Source: Gigaspora margarita (Eukaryota > Glomeromycota > Glomeromycetes > Diversisporales > Gigasporaceae). Taken from it: a DNA stretch of 64,000 bases. Under the pieces are notes generated by a model, which saw nothing but the letters and a program-made list of their open reading frames with translations, ran no database searches and had not been told where the DNA came from. The DNA is taken from positions 253,331 to 317,330 of the forward strand of contig WTPW01000500.1 of NCBI GenBank assembly GCA_009809945.1, read 5' to 3'. The first letter of the stretch is position 1. Each line of letters starts with the position of its first letter. A program made the position numbers and the translations under genes. Shown here one piece after another: positions 12,757 through 24,089 of the stretch.

Positions 12757-12779
12757 TTAAATATATAAAAAAAAAAAAA

Positions 12780-13225
12780 GACAAATATAAAAATTAAATA
12801 AATAAAATAATTAATCCAATTAATTTAATGTTTATTTAATTTTTATATTTGTCTTTTATTATTATTATTATTTATTATTGTTATTATTATTTTTTTTTTA
12901 TTTTTTTATTTTTTTATATTATTATTTAGTTTTTTCATTTTCTATTTTTTTTTTATTTTTATTTTTTTAATTCATTTTTTTTATTTTAATAATTTTTTTT
13001 TAAATTAATTTTTTATTCCTTTTTTAATTTGATTTAATTTTATTTTTTAAATTACTTTATTTTATTTTAAATTATTATTTATTTTAAATTATTTTTTTTA
13101 TTTAAACTATTATTTTTTTTAAATTCATTTTATTTTAATTATTTTTATTTTTTTTTCTTTAATTTATTTTAATTTTAAATTATTTATTTTATTTAAAATA
13201 TTTAAAATTATTTTATTTTATAACC
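12780..13225. repeat. T-rich low-complexity DNA
   Basis: Runs of TTTTATTTTAATTT-type sequence, the complement of the A-rich tracts elsewhere in the window. No gene. Confidence 0.7.
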
Positions 13226-13227
13226 TA

Positions 13228-14057
13228 TCCCTAATTTGTTATGCAGACAAATTTGCCTGCATAAATTTTAAAATTTTAACTTTTTTAAATAAACTTTAAA
13301 TATTAATTTTAGCTATATACTTTCTAAATAAAAAATATAATATTGGTTCTGTTTTATTAACTTTATTATAAAAATTTTTTAAAATTATTCAAAAACTTTG
13401 GTGTAATAAAAGTTTAAAGTTTTTGTTTTGGAACTTTTACTATAGAATATTTTTTTTTAGATTTTCTCAAATTTATATGTCTCTGTCTATAAAAAATTTT
13501 TTTACTTCTAATACAAGTCTTAATTTTTACAAGTAAATTACTTAAAGTGCAATAATAAAAGTTGTAATCCTTTATATACAGTCAACTCCCGCAATAGTCA
13601 CATGCTAAAATCAGCATTTTATGGGCCTATTGCGAAATTGTGACTAAAGCGAGAAAGAATTTATTTAGTTTGTATGATCAGATAAATAAAATTAAGGTGA
13701 CTATAGCGCGATTGTGACTATAGCGAGACGTGACTATTGCGGGAGTTGACTGTAAACTACAATATTGTATTAGGAACTATATTTTTAAAACCAATATCTA
13801 AAGCATTTGCCAAGATATTGTAAATTATTTTTTTGGTTAAAAAATTTCTTTAAAATTCAATATTTTTAGCTTATAATCAACTTAAACTTTTTGTCTTATA
13901 ATATAAAATTAAATAATTCAAAAATATAATTCTTGTTTTCAAATATTATTATACCAAATTTATTTAAATATTTTAAATAGTTAAAAAAGTAGATCAGAGA
14001 TATATTTATAGTAATTATGTAAGCAAATTTGTCTGCAAACCTTCACAAACTAAGGAA
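13228..14057. mobile_element. TIR element with CAGGCAAATTTGCCTG-type ends, copy 1
   Basis: Ends TCCCTAATTTGTTATGCAG and the complement of CACAAACTAAGGAA, flanked by TA. The subterminal words GCAGACAAATTTGCCTGC and AGCAAATTTGTCTGC match the 16-bp palindrome CAGGCAAATTTGCCTG of sister copies at 20210, 36806 and 61633. A pogo-like MITE (13579-13752) lies inside; without it the element is about 655 bp, the same as its sisters. Non-coding; TA target sites suggest Tc1/mariner-type mobilisation. Confidence 0.85.
13579..13752. mobile_element. pogo-like MITE, copy 1
   Basis: 174 bp with ends CAGTCAACTCCCGCAATAG and the complement CTATTGCGGGAGTTGACTG, flanked by TA. The CAGT start, TA duplication and GCGAGA/TATAGCG inner words are typical of pogo/Tigger-type elements. 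A copy at 18558-18731 differs at only a few positions. Confidence 0.9.
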
Positions 14058-15266
14058 TAGAAAAATTTCAATTACAACGATTTAGAAAAGAGTACAAGAA
14101 GACCAAGAAGATTTGTATATTTTTTATTTTTAATTCTTTTTATTTATATTATATCAACTATGTATAATATTAATATTAACTATACTATCTAAAACTTAAA
14201 ACTATACTAATAATAACCTTAATACTAATCCTGCATTATAATCTAATCTCTACCTAATCTCACATGACTATCTAACTCTATTCCTTATTTATCACTAACC
14301 CTTGTTAAAAAACCATAAACAACATCAATTATAGTACTACAATACTTAGCAAACATTAAGACAAAATGACAAAATGAAGATATGAAGACATAAAGATGCA
14401 AAGATATGAGGACACAAAGACACTATAAAAAAAAGAGAAATAAAATACTACAAATGAAATGGCAGTACAAGAAAATCAAAAACGTGACAAAACAACAATA
14501 GAAGAAACTGCTACTAATGAAATGATATCCACACTTTATCTATAACAAGTGAAATGCAATAATAGCAATTGCAATACCAAACTAATTACAAAACCAAGAA
14601 TAAAACTAAAGACGATACCAATAGTGAAAAGAGACAATAATACCAATGATGAATAGCAATATTAAAAAAAAAGAAAAGATCTGTGTATTTATTTTTTTAT
14701 ATTAATATTTGAAACAGGTGATCCTAACCTAAACCAAAGATCAACTAATCACATGATCCAGAAAATCTTACCTATACTCTGTATCTGTCATAAAAATACT
14801 ATTAGTATTTATACTATATATTTATATAGGACGTGATAAAATAGGGACCCCTCTCTTCTCTTATATTTTGGGCTTTTTAGAATCCTCTTATTGAGATGAT
14901 CATTTTGGCAGTTAAATTATCAAATTTGGTCCAGTAGATCAAAAGTTATTAATTATTAAATATATTAATAAATCTATAATTTTGGTCAAAAATAATTTTG
15001 TAACTTTGACCAGAATTATGAAATTTTGGCTAGAATTACATCCCACCCATACAGAAATCAGCTAATTTCTAGAAGCTCTCTTAAGGGCCAGAACTAACTA
15101 GAACAGACTGATTCATTATTATATACAATATAACAGAGTAAAATAAAATATTATAAGCAGTAAAAATTTTTTTAGTACTGTAGTTAAAGCATTGTACTTT
15201 ATATTGTCAGGTACAAAATTGCACTTTATTCACAAAAAATTAATAAATAATTATTATATTATAATA
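14058..15266. other. AT-rich intergenic DNA
   Basis: No gene seen. A recurrent palindromic-module half (core TTATTGAGATGATCATTTTG, then TTTGGTCCAGTAGATC) is at 14890-14945, just after TATAGGACGTGATA, a phrase also seen at 54.9 kb. It may mark a decayed TIR element, but I could not find the other end. Confidence 0.45.
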
Positions 15267-15677
15267 CAGTGGCCTACTATATTATTGTGGACTTTTTAAA
15301 AATTTATACAGAGCTAAATATTTAAGTTATTAAGCCAAAAATTAAATTATAAATTATTTAAATCTCTATCTTTTAAAAAAAAAAAGTTTAAAAGATTTTA
15401 TGCTACAGCTTTTAAATTAATTAAGTTTAAGTAAAAACTTAGATTTTTATATTTGACCGGTCTTTATTGTTGTACAAAATAATTAAAATAATAGCTATAT
15501 AGTAAAAATTAATTTTTTATTAAGCTAATTGAATTTCAAAAATAAGCAAAAATTATTCAGTATAGCAAATTAAATATAAGCTCAAAAATTTATAAAATTT
15601 TAAAAATTTTAAGATAGTTATTATTTCTAAATATAGTAATACAATTATTAATTCAAAATTAACAATTACCAAATATA

Positions 15678-15971
15678 GGGGTCGTCTAAAGCCATGTGCC
15701 CACGTGACATTTTTGTGTAAATCAACCAACCGGAGTCGTGAAATTTTGTTTACACGGATCAGCCCGAAGAAGACAAAAAACAAAAAAACACAAGAACATA
15801 AAAACGGCAGTTCAAACCTGTCTTGGGCCATTAATAAAAAATGCCGGAAAGGCAATTTTACCTATATGTCTATTCCAATCCTAACCTGACCCTAATGCTA
15901 AACAGGCTCTACCCCTAATTTTAACTAAATTTACAAAAAATCACGTGGGTACATGGCTTTAGCCATCCCCC
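15678..15971. mobile_element. MITE with GGGG(T/A)..TCTAAAGC ends, copy 1
   Basis: Ends GGGGTCGTCTAAAGCCATG and the complement of CATGGCTTTAGCCATCCCC; the inverted repeats extend into CCCACGTGA / TCACGTGGG. The direct repeat CCAAATATA on both sides is a plausible target-site duplication. Its interior is less AT-rich than its surroundings and has no gene that I recognise. Confidence 0.85.
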
Positions 15972-15998
15972 AAATATAGTAATTTTATTACTATATAT

Positions 15999-16251
15999 AG
16001 GGGACATCTAAAGCAGAGTAGATTTTTATAATATATTTTACCAAATTAACTTTAGGGTTGGAATCATCTTAGGTTAGGATTAAAGAGATTTTAGAGTATA
16101 ATAGATAGCACAATTGCTTTTCCAACATTTTTAATTAAAACACCAAGATAGGTTTAGACTACCATTTTTTGTATTTTGCTAAAGATCATCAAAATTTGAT
16201 AATTTGATTGGTCAATTGTTATGTGATTCTACTTCGCTTTAGATGACCCCT
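15999..16251. mobile_element. MITE with GGGG(T/A)..TCTAAAGC ends, copy 2
   Basis: Ends AGGGGACATCTAAAGCAGAG and the complement of CTTCGCTTTAGATGACCCCT, within TATATA on both sides. The ends resemble those of the neighbour at 15678-15971 but the interior differs, so the two are related families rather than a duplication. Confidence 0.8.
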
Positions 16252-16424
16252 ATATATAGTAGTTAAATAAATATTTTTTGAAAAATTATAAAATTTTTAA
16301 AATATATGCAATTTGTTATGCTAAATAACTTTATTTAAAAAAAATTGCTAGTTTATGAATAAAAATTTTAAGTTTATATATTACTGTATTTATTAATTCT
16401 AGTTACTATGAAAACTATATTAAA

Positions 16425-16934
16425 TGACCTGTGAGTCGATAGCATAGCAGTTATGCTCCCAGGTTACAAATCAAAGATTGCCAGTTCAAATCCCCCTAGA
16501 GGCGAAATGGAAAAACCCAGCTGATTAGGGAATTGAAACACCGTGGGAACCAGGGACCCAGAACATCTACAGATGGACTTATTTGAGAGTTGACGTTATC
16601 AAATTTGTGGCAGTGAAATGAAATGAGTTAGAATCCGATTTGGAATAACCGAAGTCATGAGACGTAATGCGAGTCCTAAGTCTGATAAAGATACTACATG
16701 AACTCATAGTGCAGGTGCCAACCACTATTCTGTGACCCGAGGGATAGCTTTCAGTAGTTGGAGTTCCCAAGAATAGAAAAACGGCTGGTGAGGCGATCGA
16801 TCTGGGCACCTTAGAGCAGCTGGGTGAGCCGTATTTGCAAAAAAATAATGGGGTTAATGGCGGTAGTTGGAAACCTTAGTATAATAGTATACGTATTGTT
16901 TAAGACATTGCAGCAGGATCGTCAAAAAAAAAAA
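16425..16934 (+). mobile_element. tRNA-derived SINE 1
   Basis: The head has a box A-like TAGCATAGCAGT and a box B-like CCAGTTCAAATCC, so it derives from a tRNA gene and would be transcribed by RNA polymerase III. The body shares CCCAGAACATC and GGAATAACCGAAGTCA(T)GAGA with the SINEs at 30368 and 32448. The 3' part (CAGCTGGGTGAGCC, then CAGCAGGATCGTC and poly-A) resembles the LINE tail. A perfect 14-bp target-site duplication AAAACTATATTAAA is at 16411-16424 and 16935-16948. Confidence 0.93.
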
Positions 16935-17270
16935 AAAACTATATTAAAATTTAGAAAATCAGTCAAATGTAAAAATTTAAAATTTTACTTAAACTTAATT
17001 ATCTCAAAAACTATAGTATAAAATTTTTTAAACTTTTTTTTATTTAAAAAAAATAGATTTAAGGAATTTATAATTTAATTATTAGCTTAATATCTTAGAT
17101 AATTAGCTCTATATAAATTTTTAAAAAGTGTCTACAATAATATAGTAGGCCACTATATAACATAATATATAAACTTAAGATCAATATATATATGTATTAT
17201 AGTATAAACAAAAGTTGTATTATGTTTTTAGAGATAAAAAGTAAAAAATAAATGTATAGAAAAAATGTTA

Positions 17271-17384
17271 TTCCTTAATTTGTAGACCAATATAGGCAAA
17301 TTTGCCTGTATTTTTGCACTTTTTTAGCTTTGGTTTACTTTTTTAAAATACCAAAATAATTAAATAAAACTTTGTACAATTATA
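17271..17384. mobile_element. Truncated end of a CAGGCAAATTTGCCTG-type element
   Basis: TTCCTTAATTTGTAGACC, then TAGGCAAATTTGCCTGTA and TTTGCACTTTTTTAGC, matches the first about 110 bp of the element at 61633. The rest is missing. Confidence 0.75.
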
Positions 17385-18157
17385 TAGTCAGATCTTTTTA
17401 CAATTACAAGTTGGTTGCACTCTATTTTGGTGATTGTTTAGAGAGTTGACTATAAATAAAGTATCTTGTTATAATCACATGGCCAAATATTAATAAATAA
17501 TATATTTGTACATATTTGAAATACTATATAATGTGCTATAAAGCAGTATTGTTGCTTGAACAACTCAAACAATATTTGGACAGAATTTAACATCAAATTT
17601 TTATTAAAATAATCTACTTTAACCTACTTTAATTATTAATTAAAGTATTAAAGTTGTTCAGAATTAACTTTTGTACATATATATATATTTTTAGAATAGA
17701 TTTATTAAAGTCTAATAAAAGTTAAACTATCTGCCAAATATTTTAAAATACTCAAACATCAAAAATGTACAATACTGCTATAACATACTCTATAAATAGT
17801 ACTTTATATATTAGTATTGAGCACTATATTAGGGTAGCTATGCAGTATGTAATATAGCGCAGGACCAGTACGATCTTTATTTTGGGTTAAGAATTATATT
17901 TATAGCATTTATGTTATTTTTTATTTTATTGATAAAGTGAAGATATTTGTTGATAGTTTATTTTGTTTGATAACATTTTTCGTTTGATGTAGAGAAACTT
18001 TAGTCAAAAAAATAGAATATCCAATATTTATAAGTAGTATTTATTTACTAGGATGATGGAAAAGTTGCATTGGTGAATTTAGTTATTGAATTTGTAGTTG
18101 CAAAGCACATGATACTAGCAGGTGCATACAAGAATTTATATATTCTTGGTTTTACAT
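17385..18157. other. AT-rich DNA left of the gypsy element
   Basis: No gene seen. GAGTTGACTATAA at about 17443-17455 may be a remnant pogo-like end. The rest has no feature that I can support. Confidence 0.4.
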
Positions 18158-18557
18158 TGTTATAGTAGAAAGGCCTTCTTGTATTCCTTACTATAACAAT
18201 GATATAACTACAGGGATCCTTTAGCGGTTTATAGTAGTGTCCAAAAGGCAGGTATAATTCCATAGTTTGTAAGAAATTATACTCTTCTCTGTAGGCAGTT
18301 TGTAACAGATTTAGATTTTTAACAATAGTTCTTTATTTAATAATAATAGACAAGAGGGCTATTCCTAGGCTTCTATTTCTAAGAAATCCCTTTGACAAAA
18401 TATTTATTAAATATAAAGAGAAGTGAGGTATCTTGGTCTAATCTGACTAAGGGAAATTCTGTATCTTTAAATATATTTTAAAATAAGTATTATAAGTGTT
18501 GATTTATAATGATAAATGTTACAATCATTATGAGCAATATAAGCATTATAAGCAATA

Positions 18558-18731
18558 CAGTCAACTCCCGCAATAGTCACATGCTAAAATCAGCATTTTA
18601 TGGGCCTATTGCGAAATTGTGACTAAAGCGAGAAAGAATTTATATAGTTTATATGATCAGATAAATAAAATTAAGGTGACTATAGCGCGATTGTGACTAT
18701 AGCGAGATGTGACTATTGCGGGAGTTGACTA
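18558..18731. mobile_element. pogo-like MITE, copy 2, inside the LTR
   Basis: 174 bp, nearly identical to 13579-13752, with ends CAGTCAACTCCCGCAATAG and CGGGAGTTGACTA. TA flanks. The right-hand LTR lacks it, which shows the empty site directly (around 29960). Confidence 0.92.
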
Positions 18732-18787
18732 TATAATCATTATAAGTGGTATAAGAGTTATAAGCAGTATAAGCGTTATAAGTGGTA

Positions 18788-20179
18788 GAGCTCCTCAAAT
18801 TCAAATCAAATCAAATATTGGATCAATTTGAATTTGATCAAAATCAAATTGACTCTGATTTGAATTTGATTTGATTCAAATATTTGAATTTTTTTTTTCA
18901 CTTAGGTGGTTTTGCTAGTATTTTATTAAAATTCTAAGCATATTGCTATATTAATATACTTGTTTACTCCTAATTTGCAAACCTGACATCACCCAGCTGC
19001 CTTAACAGTGCCCAAGTGCAACCTGCTGCACTAATTTGAAGACAATCTAAAAACTAGAGGCTATGTTAAACTAGCCTAAGTGCTATACCAAAATAGCTTC
19101 TTCTCTCTTTCGTATTCCTTTAATTAACAAGGAATTTAATAAGGACAAAATAAAGAAAGAGAGTAAAGAAAAAAAAAGAAAGCCAAGAAAACGAGAAATG
19201 AAAAAAGAAAAAAGAAAAACAAACAAAATGAAAAATAGAAGGGAAAACAAAAAAGAAAAAAAACTACATGGTATAAACACAAAGGCTAATCTAACAAAGA
19301 GAACAAAACAAAACAAAAATGAAAAAAGAATATACTATTATAACCTGTGTCAGGCTTAATAAAAATTATATAACAAATGCAACTATTGTATATCTTTACT
19401 TTAAAGCTACGGCTTAATTTATATCTTCTTCTGACCAAACGTCCAATCTCGAATATCTTTTAATTATTGACTGGAGCAATATCGTATAGAGTAGAACTGA
19501 TGCTGTTTCTGTAAACAAACACATCACGTGGTCGCATTCTACTAGGTCTGTCTGAATTTGGAAAACTAAACAATGCTGATCTTTTGGAGAGGTAAACCAA
19601 ATCGCCACTTTTTATCAAAAATTTTGGAAAATCAGCAGGAAAGCGAAAAAAGTGAAAGAGAGGAATCACTTGCAAAAAATTTACAGGAGAGTGTAATTAG
19701 AAAACTCATTTTTTTGTTGTTCCCTTTATTTTGTCACAGATTACTTCGTCGATGGAGTGGAAAAAATAACTCTACCAAAATTTTCTGTACAAGGGCTCCA
19801 CCTTCTGCCAGTTATTTTGTACAAAACGCTTCTGGCTTGCATGCTGAATATATCAAAGAAGTCCCCCAGAAGAAGATTGACCTTTATAAAAACTATAGGT
19901 CCTGTGATACTAACAACACTCTAGCAAAAAACTTTTTGTTTTCTTCTGTTAAAAATTTGGTCCAAGTGATCATCAGAAAGAGTATTTGAATATTTGAATT
20001 TGAATCTGATTAGAATTTGAATTTTTAATAATAATTTTCAAATCAAATCAAATATTTGTCAAATCAAATCAAATTTGGCTATATTTGGATTTGATCAAAT
20101 CAAATATAGTCAAATTTGAATTTGAATTTGATCAAATATTTGATTCGAATATTTGAAGATCAAATCAAATGTGGAACTC
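18788..20179. mobile_element. AAATCAAATC-rich TIR element carrying a LINE derivative
   Basis: Ends GAGCTCCTCAAATTCAAATC and the complement of AAATGTGGAACTC, flanked by TA. The body is low-complexity TTTGAATTTGATTTGA sequence that can pair with itself. A related element is at 55229-55480. The LINE derivative (about 18896-19983) sits in the middle. Confidence 0.65.
18896..19983 (-). mobile_element. Short non-autonomous LINE derivative, copy B
   Basis: On the minus strand it starts ACTCTTTCTGATGATCACTT and ends in GCAGGTTGCACTTGGGCAC ... GGTGATGTCAGGTTTGC ... and an A-tail. Its start is homologous to the 5' end of the full-length LINE at 43952 and its end to the LINE 3' UTR, while EN, RT and RNase H are absent. 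ATATTTGAATT repeats on both sides (18890-18900, 19990-20000) suggest a target-site duplication. It is about 70-80% identical by eye to copy A at 41050-42158. An open frame of 138 codons on the plus strand lies in what is LINE 5' UTR and is not called. Confidence 0.85.
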
Positions 20180-20209
20180 TAATAAGTAGTATAAGCGTTA
20201 TAAGCATTA

Positions 20210-20852
20210 TCCCTTAGATTGTAACACAAGCAAATTTGCCTGCGTATTTTAAAAATTTTAATAAAATTTTAAATATTAATTTTAGCTATATCTTTTCTAA
20301 GTAAAAAATATTCTTTGAGTTTTGTTTTAATAACTTTGTTATAAAAATTTTTTAAAATTATTAGAAAACTTTAGTATAATCAAAGTTTAAAGTTCTTGTA
20401 TTAGCATTTTTACTATTAAAATTTTTCTTTAGATTTTCTTAAATTTTATATGTTCCTGTCTATAAAAAAAATTTTTACTTCTAATACAAGCCTTAATTTT
20501 TACAAATAAATCATTAAAGTTGCAATAATAAAAGTTATCATACTTTATATAAACTACAATATTGTCTTAAGAACTATAGCTTTAAAACTAAAACTAAACA
20601 AGATTATAGAGAAATTGTGATAAAATTTTTTTAAAATTTTTTTTTGTAAAGTTATCTGTTTTTAGCTTATATATAACTTAAAATTTTTTTCTTACAATAC
20701 AAAAACTAATTTTGCATAAAAGTAATCCTTATTTTTAAATATAATTGTACAAAGTTTTATTTAATTATCTTGGTATTTAAAAAAAGAAATCAGAGCAAAA
20801 AAAGTGCAAAAACGCAGGCAAATTTGTCTGTGTTCTACTACAATCTAAGGGA
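20210..20852. mobile_element. CAGGCAAATTTGCCTG-type TIR element, copy 2
   Basis: 643 bp, TA-flanked, ends TCCCTTAGATTGTAACACA and CTACTACAATCTAAGGGA. It is nearly identical, in opposite orientation, to 61633-62274. It interrupts the LTR. Non-coding. Confidence 0.93.
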
Positions 20853-21046
20853 TAAGTATTATAAGTGTTATAAGCAGTATAAGTAGTATAAGCATTATAA
20901 GCAATAAGCATTATAAGCAATATGAGCTATTCTAAATATCTAACTTCTCAAATAATAATAACAGTATATGAAATACTAAAGATAATAATAAAATAAAAAT
21001 AATAATAAATATCTAATAAAAATAATATTAACTACTTGTTCTATAA

Positions 21047-21060
21047 TATTTCTGTCCTCT
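21047..21060 (-). other. Polypurine tract
   Basis: On the minus strand AAGAGGACAGAAA directly precedes the 3' LTR start, the position expected for second-strand priming. Confidence 0.6.
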
Positions 21061-21099
21061 TAAGAAAATTTACTTTGTAAATTCTTTTTTAGTTCTTCT

Positions 21100-21660
21100 A
21101 TTAAGATGATATAGTCTATCCTTTAACTTAATTATTTGTGTTATAGAAAGATGTTTAGTCTGGTGTATTATATCTTTGGGGCAAATCGTAAAGATTTTTC
21201 TAATTCATTGAGCTCTTTTTCAAATGTCTTGGGTTTTTCTTTCATCTTTAACTTTTAGAATCTGTTCCTTAATTTGGGTTCAGTATTCTGTCTGTTTCTC
21301 AATAATTGTTCCCAAGTAGTAATGGGCTTCAATAACCTGTATCTGTTTACATCAAGATTGTTTAAATTTGGGTAATTCTTGTATAATTTTACCAATTTGT
21401 GTGGTCCAAGTTTCTCATAGAAAAGGATTAATTTGAGCAGTCTTTGTGAATTAAGAGTCTGAGTCAAGTATTTGAATAATTGAGCAATAGCCTTAGGTTT
21501 CTCAGTTATGGTTGCAGTTAATAAGGCTTCTATATCTTCATTAAAAGGTCTTAGTAATTTGTCAAGTGCATTAGAAGGGTCTGGTTCTTCTGTTGGAGTA
21601 ACATCAATTACTTGTTCTGGTTTTTGAGCATCTTATAAAATTACATTCTGGCTAAAAATT
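21100..21660 (-). pseudogene. 3' ORF of the gypsy element, unknown function
   Basis: A reading frame downstream of integrase and before the 3' LTR. Recognisable stretches on the minus strand are PSNALDKLLRPFNEDIEALL, KYLTQTLNSQRLLKLILFYE and LLKPITTWEQLLRNRQNTEP, then TFEKELNELEKSLRFAPK. One TAA interrupts it (likely from CAA). It is charged, leucine-rich and probably helical. It is either a separate third ORF or the C-terminal end of pol, since a MITE (21728-22053) separates it from integrase. I do not recognise the family. Confidence 0.55.
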
Positions 21661-21727
21661 CCTAAATTATATTGGGTATGGGGTCTTGTTTTCAACTAGA
21701 AAAAAAATTTTGAAGAGCAGTATGGTA

Positions 21728-22053
21728 CTGTATTTGTCCGAAAATAAGCTACCTCCAAAAGAAGCTACCCCCCAGATTTTCAGAAAAATTTTTAAAAATT
21801 TTTAAAGAAATCGTTAACAGTCGCTACATATAAAACTTTTTTTTTACTAAGTAAACTTCAAATGTGCGATTAAGTAAAGATGTTTGGAATAATGAAATAC
21901 ACCTACTTTAAAATTTTCATTGCATTTGGACAACTTTTATTAGTACGTTTTTCAATTTTTCAAAAAATTTAACAATCTGAAAATAAGCTACCCCCACATT
22001 TTTTTGTATAACTTTTTGGCCAAAAAGAGTAGCTTATTTTCGGACAAATACAG
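21728..22053. mobile_element. MITE with CTGTATTTGTCCGAAAATAAG ends, copy 1
   Basis: Ends CTGTATTTGTCCGAAAATAA and the complement of TTATTTTCGGACAAATACAG, TA-flanked. A second copy is at 52957-53257. It carries the recurrent TAAGTAAACTTGTTCAG-like module (here TAAGTAAAGATGTTTGG). Confidence 0.9.
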
Positions 22054-22189
22054 TATTGGTTATAAGATAGTAAATTTCATTTTAGAAGTTTTGGTAATAT
22101 ATCTGGGAAAATTAATCAGAGTATAAAGTTATATATATATGTAATAGAGTAGCACAATGATTTTCATGAGGCAGTTTACAAAGTTTTAC

Positions 22190-23480
22190 ACTAATGTCAC
22201 TCCCTTTCACAATAAATTTCTTCTAGAAATTTCTAATTTTCAATTATAATTATTGGTTCCCATGTCTGTTTCTCGTAGTACTTAGCAAGTCTGTTACTAT
22301 TATAGTATTTTTGTGAAGTTTTTCCTTTCAAATCTTGTAGTTTATATGCACTATTGTTCAATTTTTCTTGAATTATCAAGGGTCCAATTCTTTTGTCTTC
22401 GAATTTTGCAAACCATAACATTTCTAATTCTTTTTGTTGTATCCGTACTTTTTCTCCAATCTCAAAAGTTTTTTCTTTTATTTTTTTATCAAAATATTTC
22501 TTCTGTTTCTCTTGTGACTTTCTAGTATTTTCTCTAGCTTCTTCTTGTAACATTAGTAGTTTTTCTATTAACTCATAAGCATGTTGGAGTATACTATCTT
22601 GCATATCTATTTCTGTATCTATAGTGTCTACGGATGTACTAGAATAAGTGCTTCTATAGGTATTGTAGCTTGTCTTCCATAGACTAACTGAAATGGAGTG
22701 TATCTGGTAGTAGCATGTCTTTTTGTTCAGTAGGCTAAAAGGATAGCAGGTATATGTAAATCCTAGTCATCATCATCTTTTACTTTTGCAAGAGATTCAC
22801 ATAGTGTTCAATTAAATCTTTCAGCCATTCTATTTGTCTGTGGGTAGTATGGTGAAGAAAATCTATGTTTAATAAGAAACTTTTTACACAGTATACTTAA
22901 AGTTTCGCTAATAAAGTTTCTTCCTTGGTTAGAGAGTATAATCTTTGGAGATCTATGTCTACACAAAAATAAATTGAGCAAGAGTATTAGCACCAGTATT
23001 AGGTACAGCATGAACTTTTGGCCATCTTGTTAGGTAGTCAGTAGCAATGATAATATAATGATTGTTCTGGGCTGTTAGTAGAAGAGGTCCTACAAGGTCA
23101 ATTCCAATTCTTTCAAAAGCACATTCTATTTGAATTGGGTGAAGAGGTTCTTTTCTTCTTCCCTTCAGTTTTTTCTAGCATGTCTCACAAGTCTTTACAT
23201 ATTCTTGGATGTCTCTGTACATTTTATTCCAATAATATCATTCAGCTATTTTATAGTACATAGCATCAGTTCCCAAATGTCCAGCCATGGGATGTTTATA
23301 CATTATATATAGAATTGGTTCTACTTTTGTCTATTTGATAACTCGAAAGGGATGTTTAGAATCTTTTCTGTTCTTTTTATATAAGAGATTATGTCTAATT
23401 TCAAAATATCTAGCCTGATTAATTAATTGTTTCTTTTAATAGTCTGTAAATTCTTCGGGTATTTTGTCTAATTCTAGATA
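22190..23480 (-). pseudogene. gypsy integrase
   Basis: Visible on the minus strand: the second half of an HHCC zinc-binding domain (EYVKTCETC, about 23190), then the DDE core with GIDLVGPL (first Asp, about 23085), IIATDYLTRWPK (second Asp, about 23040) and QTNRMAERFN (Glu, about 22815; the usual NGMxER has Arg for Gly). The C-terminal part (22233-22604) runs from a long charged helix to GPLIIQEKLNNSAYKL and RLAKYYEK, the usual integrase C-terminal barrel. Several stops interrupt the middle. Confidence 0.88.
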
Positions 23481-23519
23481 ATTATAAAGTTGATTATATC
23501 GGTCTAAGTTCATGATCTA

Positions 23520-23870
23520 GATGGTTTATCTGTCTGTGTTGGGAGGTGTAATAAAGCATCAACATTAGAGTGAATTCTTTTTGGTTTGTGTAGGATTTCA
23601 AAGTTATAAGGTTGGAGTTTAAGAATCTATCTTCTAATCCTTTCTTTGAGCTCAGCAAAGCATAGCCATTTCAAAGCAAAGTGGTCTGTAACTAATATAA
23701 AGTGAGTAGTGCCTAAATATTTGTGAAAGTGCTCAATAGCCCACACTATAGCAGCACATTCTAATTCTGTTGCACTATAGTTTACTTCTTCTTTTTGAAG
23801 GCTTTTGTTTGTATAAGCATTGGCTGTTCTTTTCAATTGTGGTCTAGTTGGCTAAAAGTAGTACCAAATC
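23520..23870 (-). pseudogene. gypsy RNase H
   Basis: Contains NYSATELECAAIVWAIEHF (catalytic Glu) and TTHFILVTDHFALKWL (catalytic Asp), the standard Ty3/gypsy RNase H pattern, between RT and integrase. The best open stretch is 23627-23836. Upstream ISYYRFG/QPTRPQ-type sequence is broken by stops. Confidence 0.88.
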
Positions 23871-24089
23871 TATAGTAAGAAGCATTGGTCGCCAAAATAA
23901 ATATCTTTCTAAAATCTGAATAGGCTAGTATAGGAGCAGCAGTAAGTCAGTCTTTTAATTCTATAAACCTTTCTTGTTAAACATGAGTCCATTAGTAGGG
24001 TTCATCTTTATGTAACAATTAATTTAATAGTTTAGCAATAGCAGAAAAGGTTTGGATAAATTGTCTATAATATCCAGCTAGTCCTAAGA

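Larger units (their letters stand above)
15267..17155. mobile_element. 1.9 kb TIR element (pogo-like ends) with three nested insertions
   Basis: The left end CAGTGGCCTACTATATTATT and the complement of the right end (AGTGGCCTACTATATTATTG) match for about 50 bp with few differences. TA flanks both sides and the left end starts CAGT. The interior is AT-rich and non-coding. It contains two MITEs (15678-15971 and 15999-16251) and a SINE (16425-16934), all of which therefore inserted later. Confidence 0.8.
18158..21046 (-). repeat. 3' LTR (left), split by insertions
   Basis: The segment 18158-18557 aligns with 29558-29960, and 20853-21046 aligns with 33295-33515. Between these lie a pogo-like MITE, an AT-rich TIR element carrying a LINE derivative, and a 643-bp TIR element. 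The ancestral LTR was about 670 bp and contains an internal run of degenerate ATAAGCRTT-type units. The minus-strand LTR start is TATTATAG in place of TGTTATAG. Confidence 0.88.

Noticed and set aside
16425..16505. Functional tRNA gene
   Set aside because: Box A and B are present but the cloverleaf is not maintained, and the sequence continues into a SINE body with A-tail and target-site duplication. The same holds at 30368, 32940-33001 and 35218.
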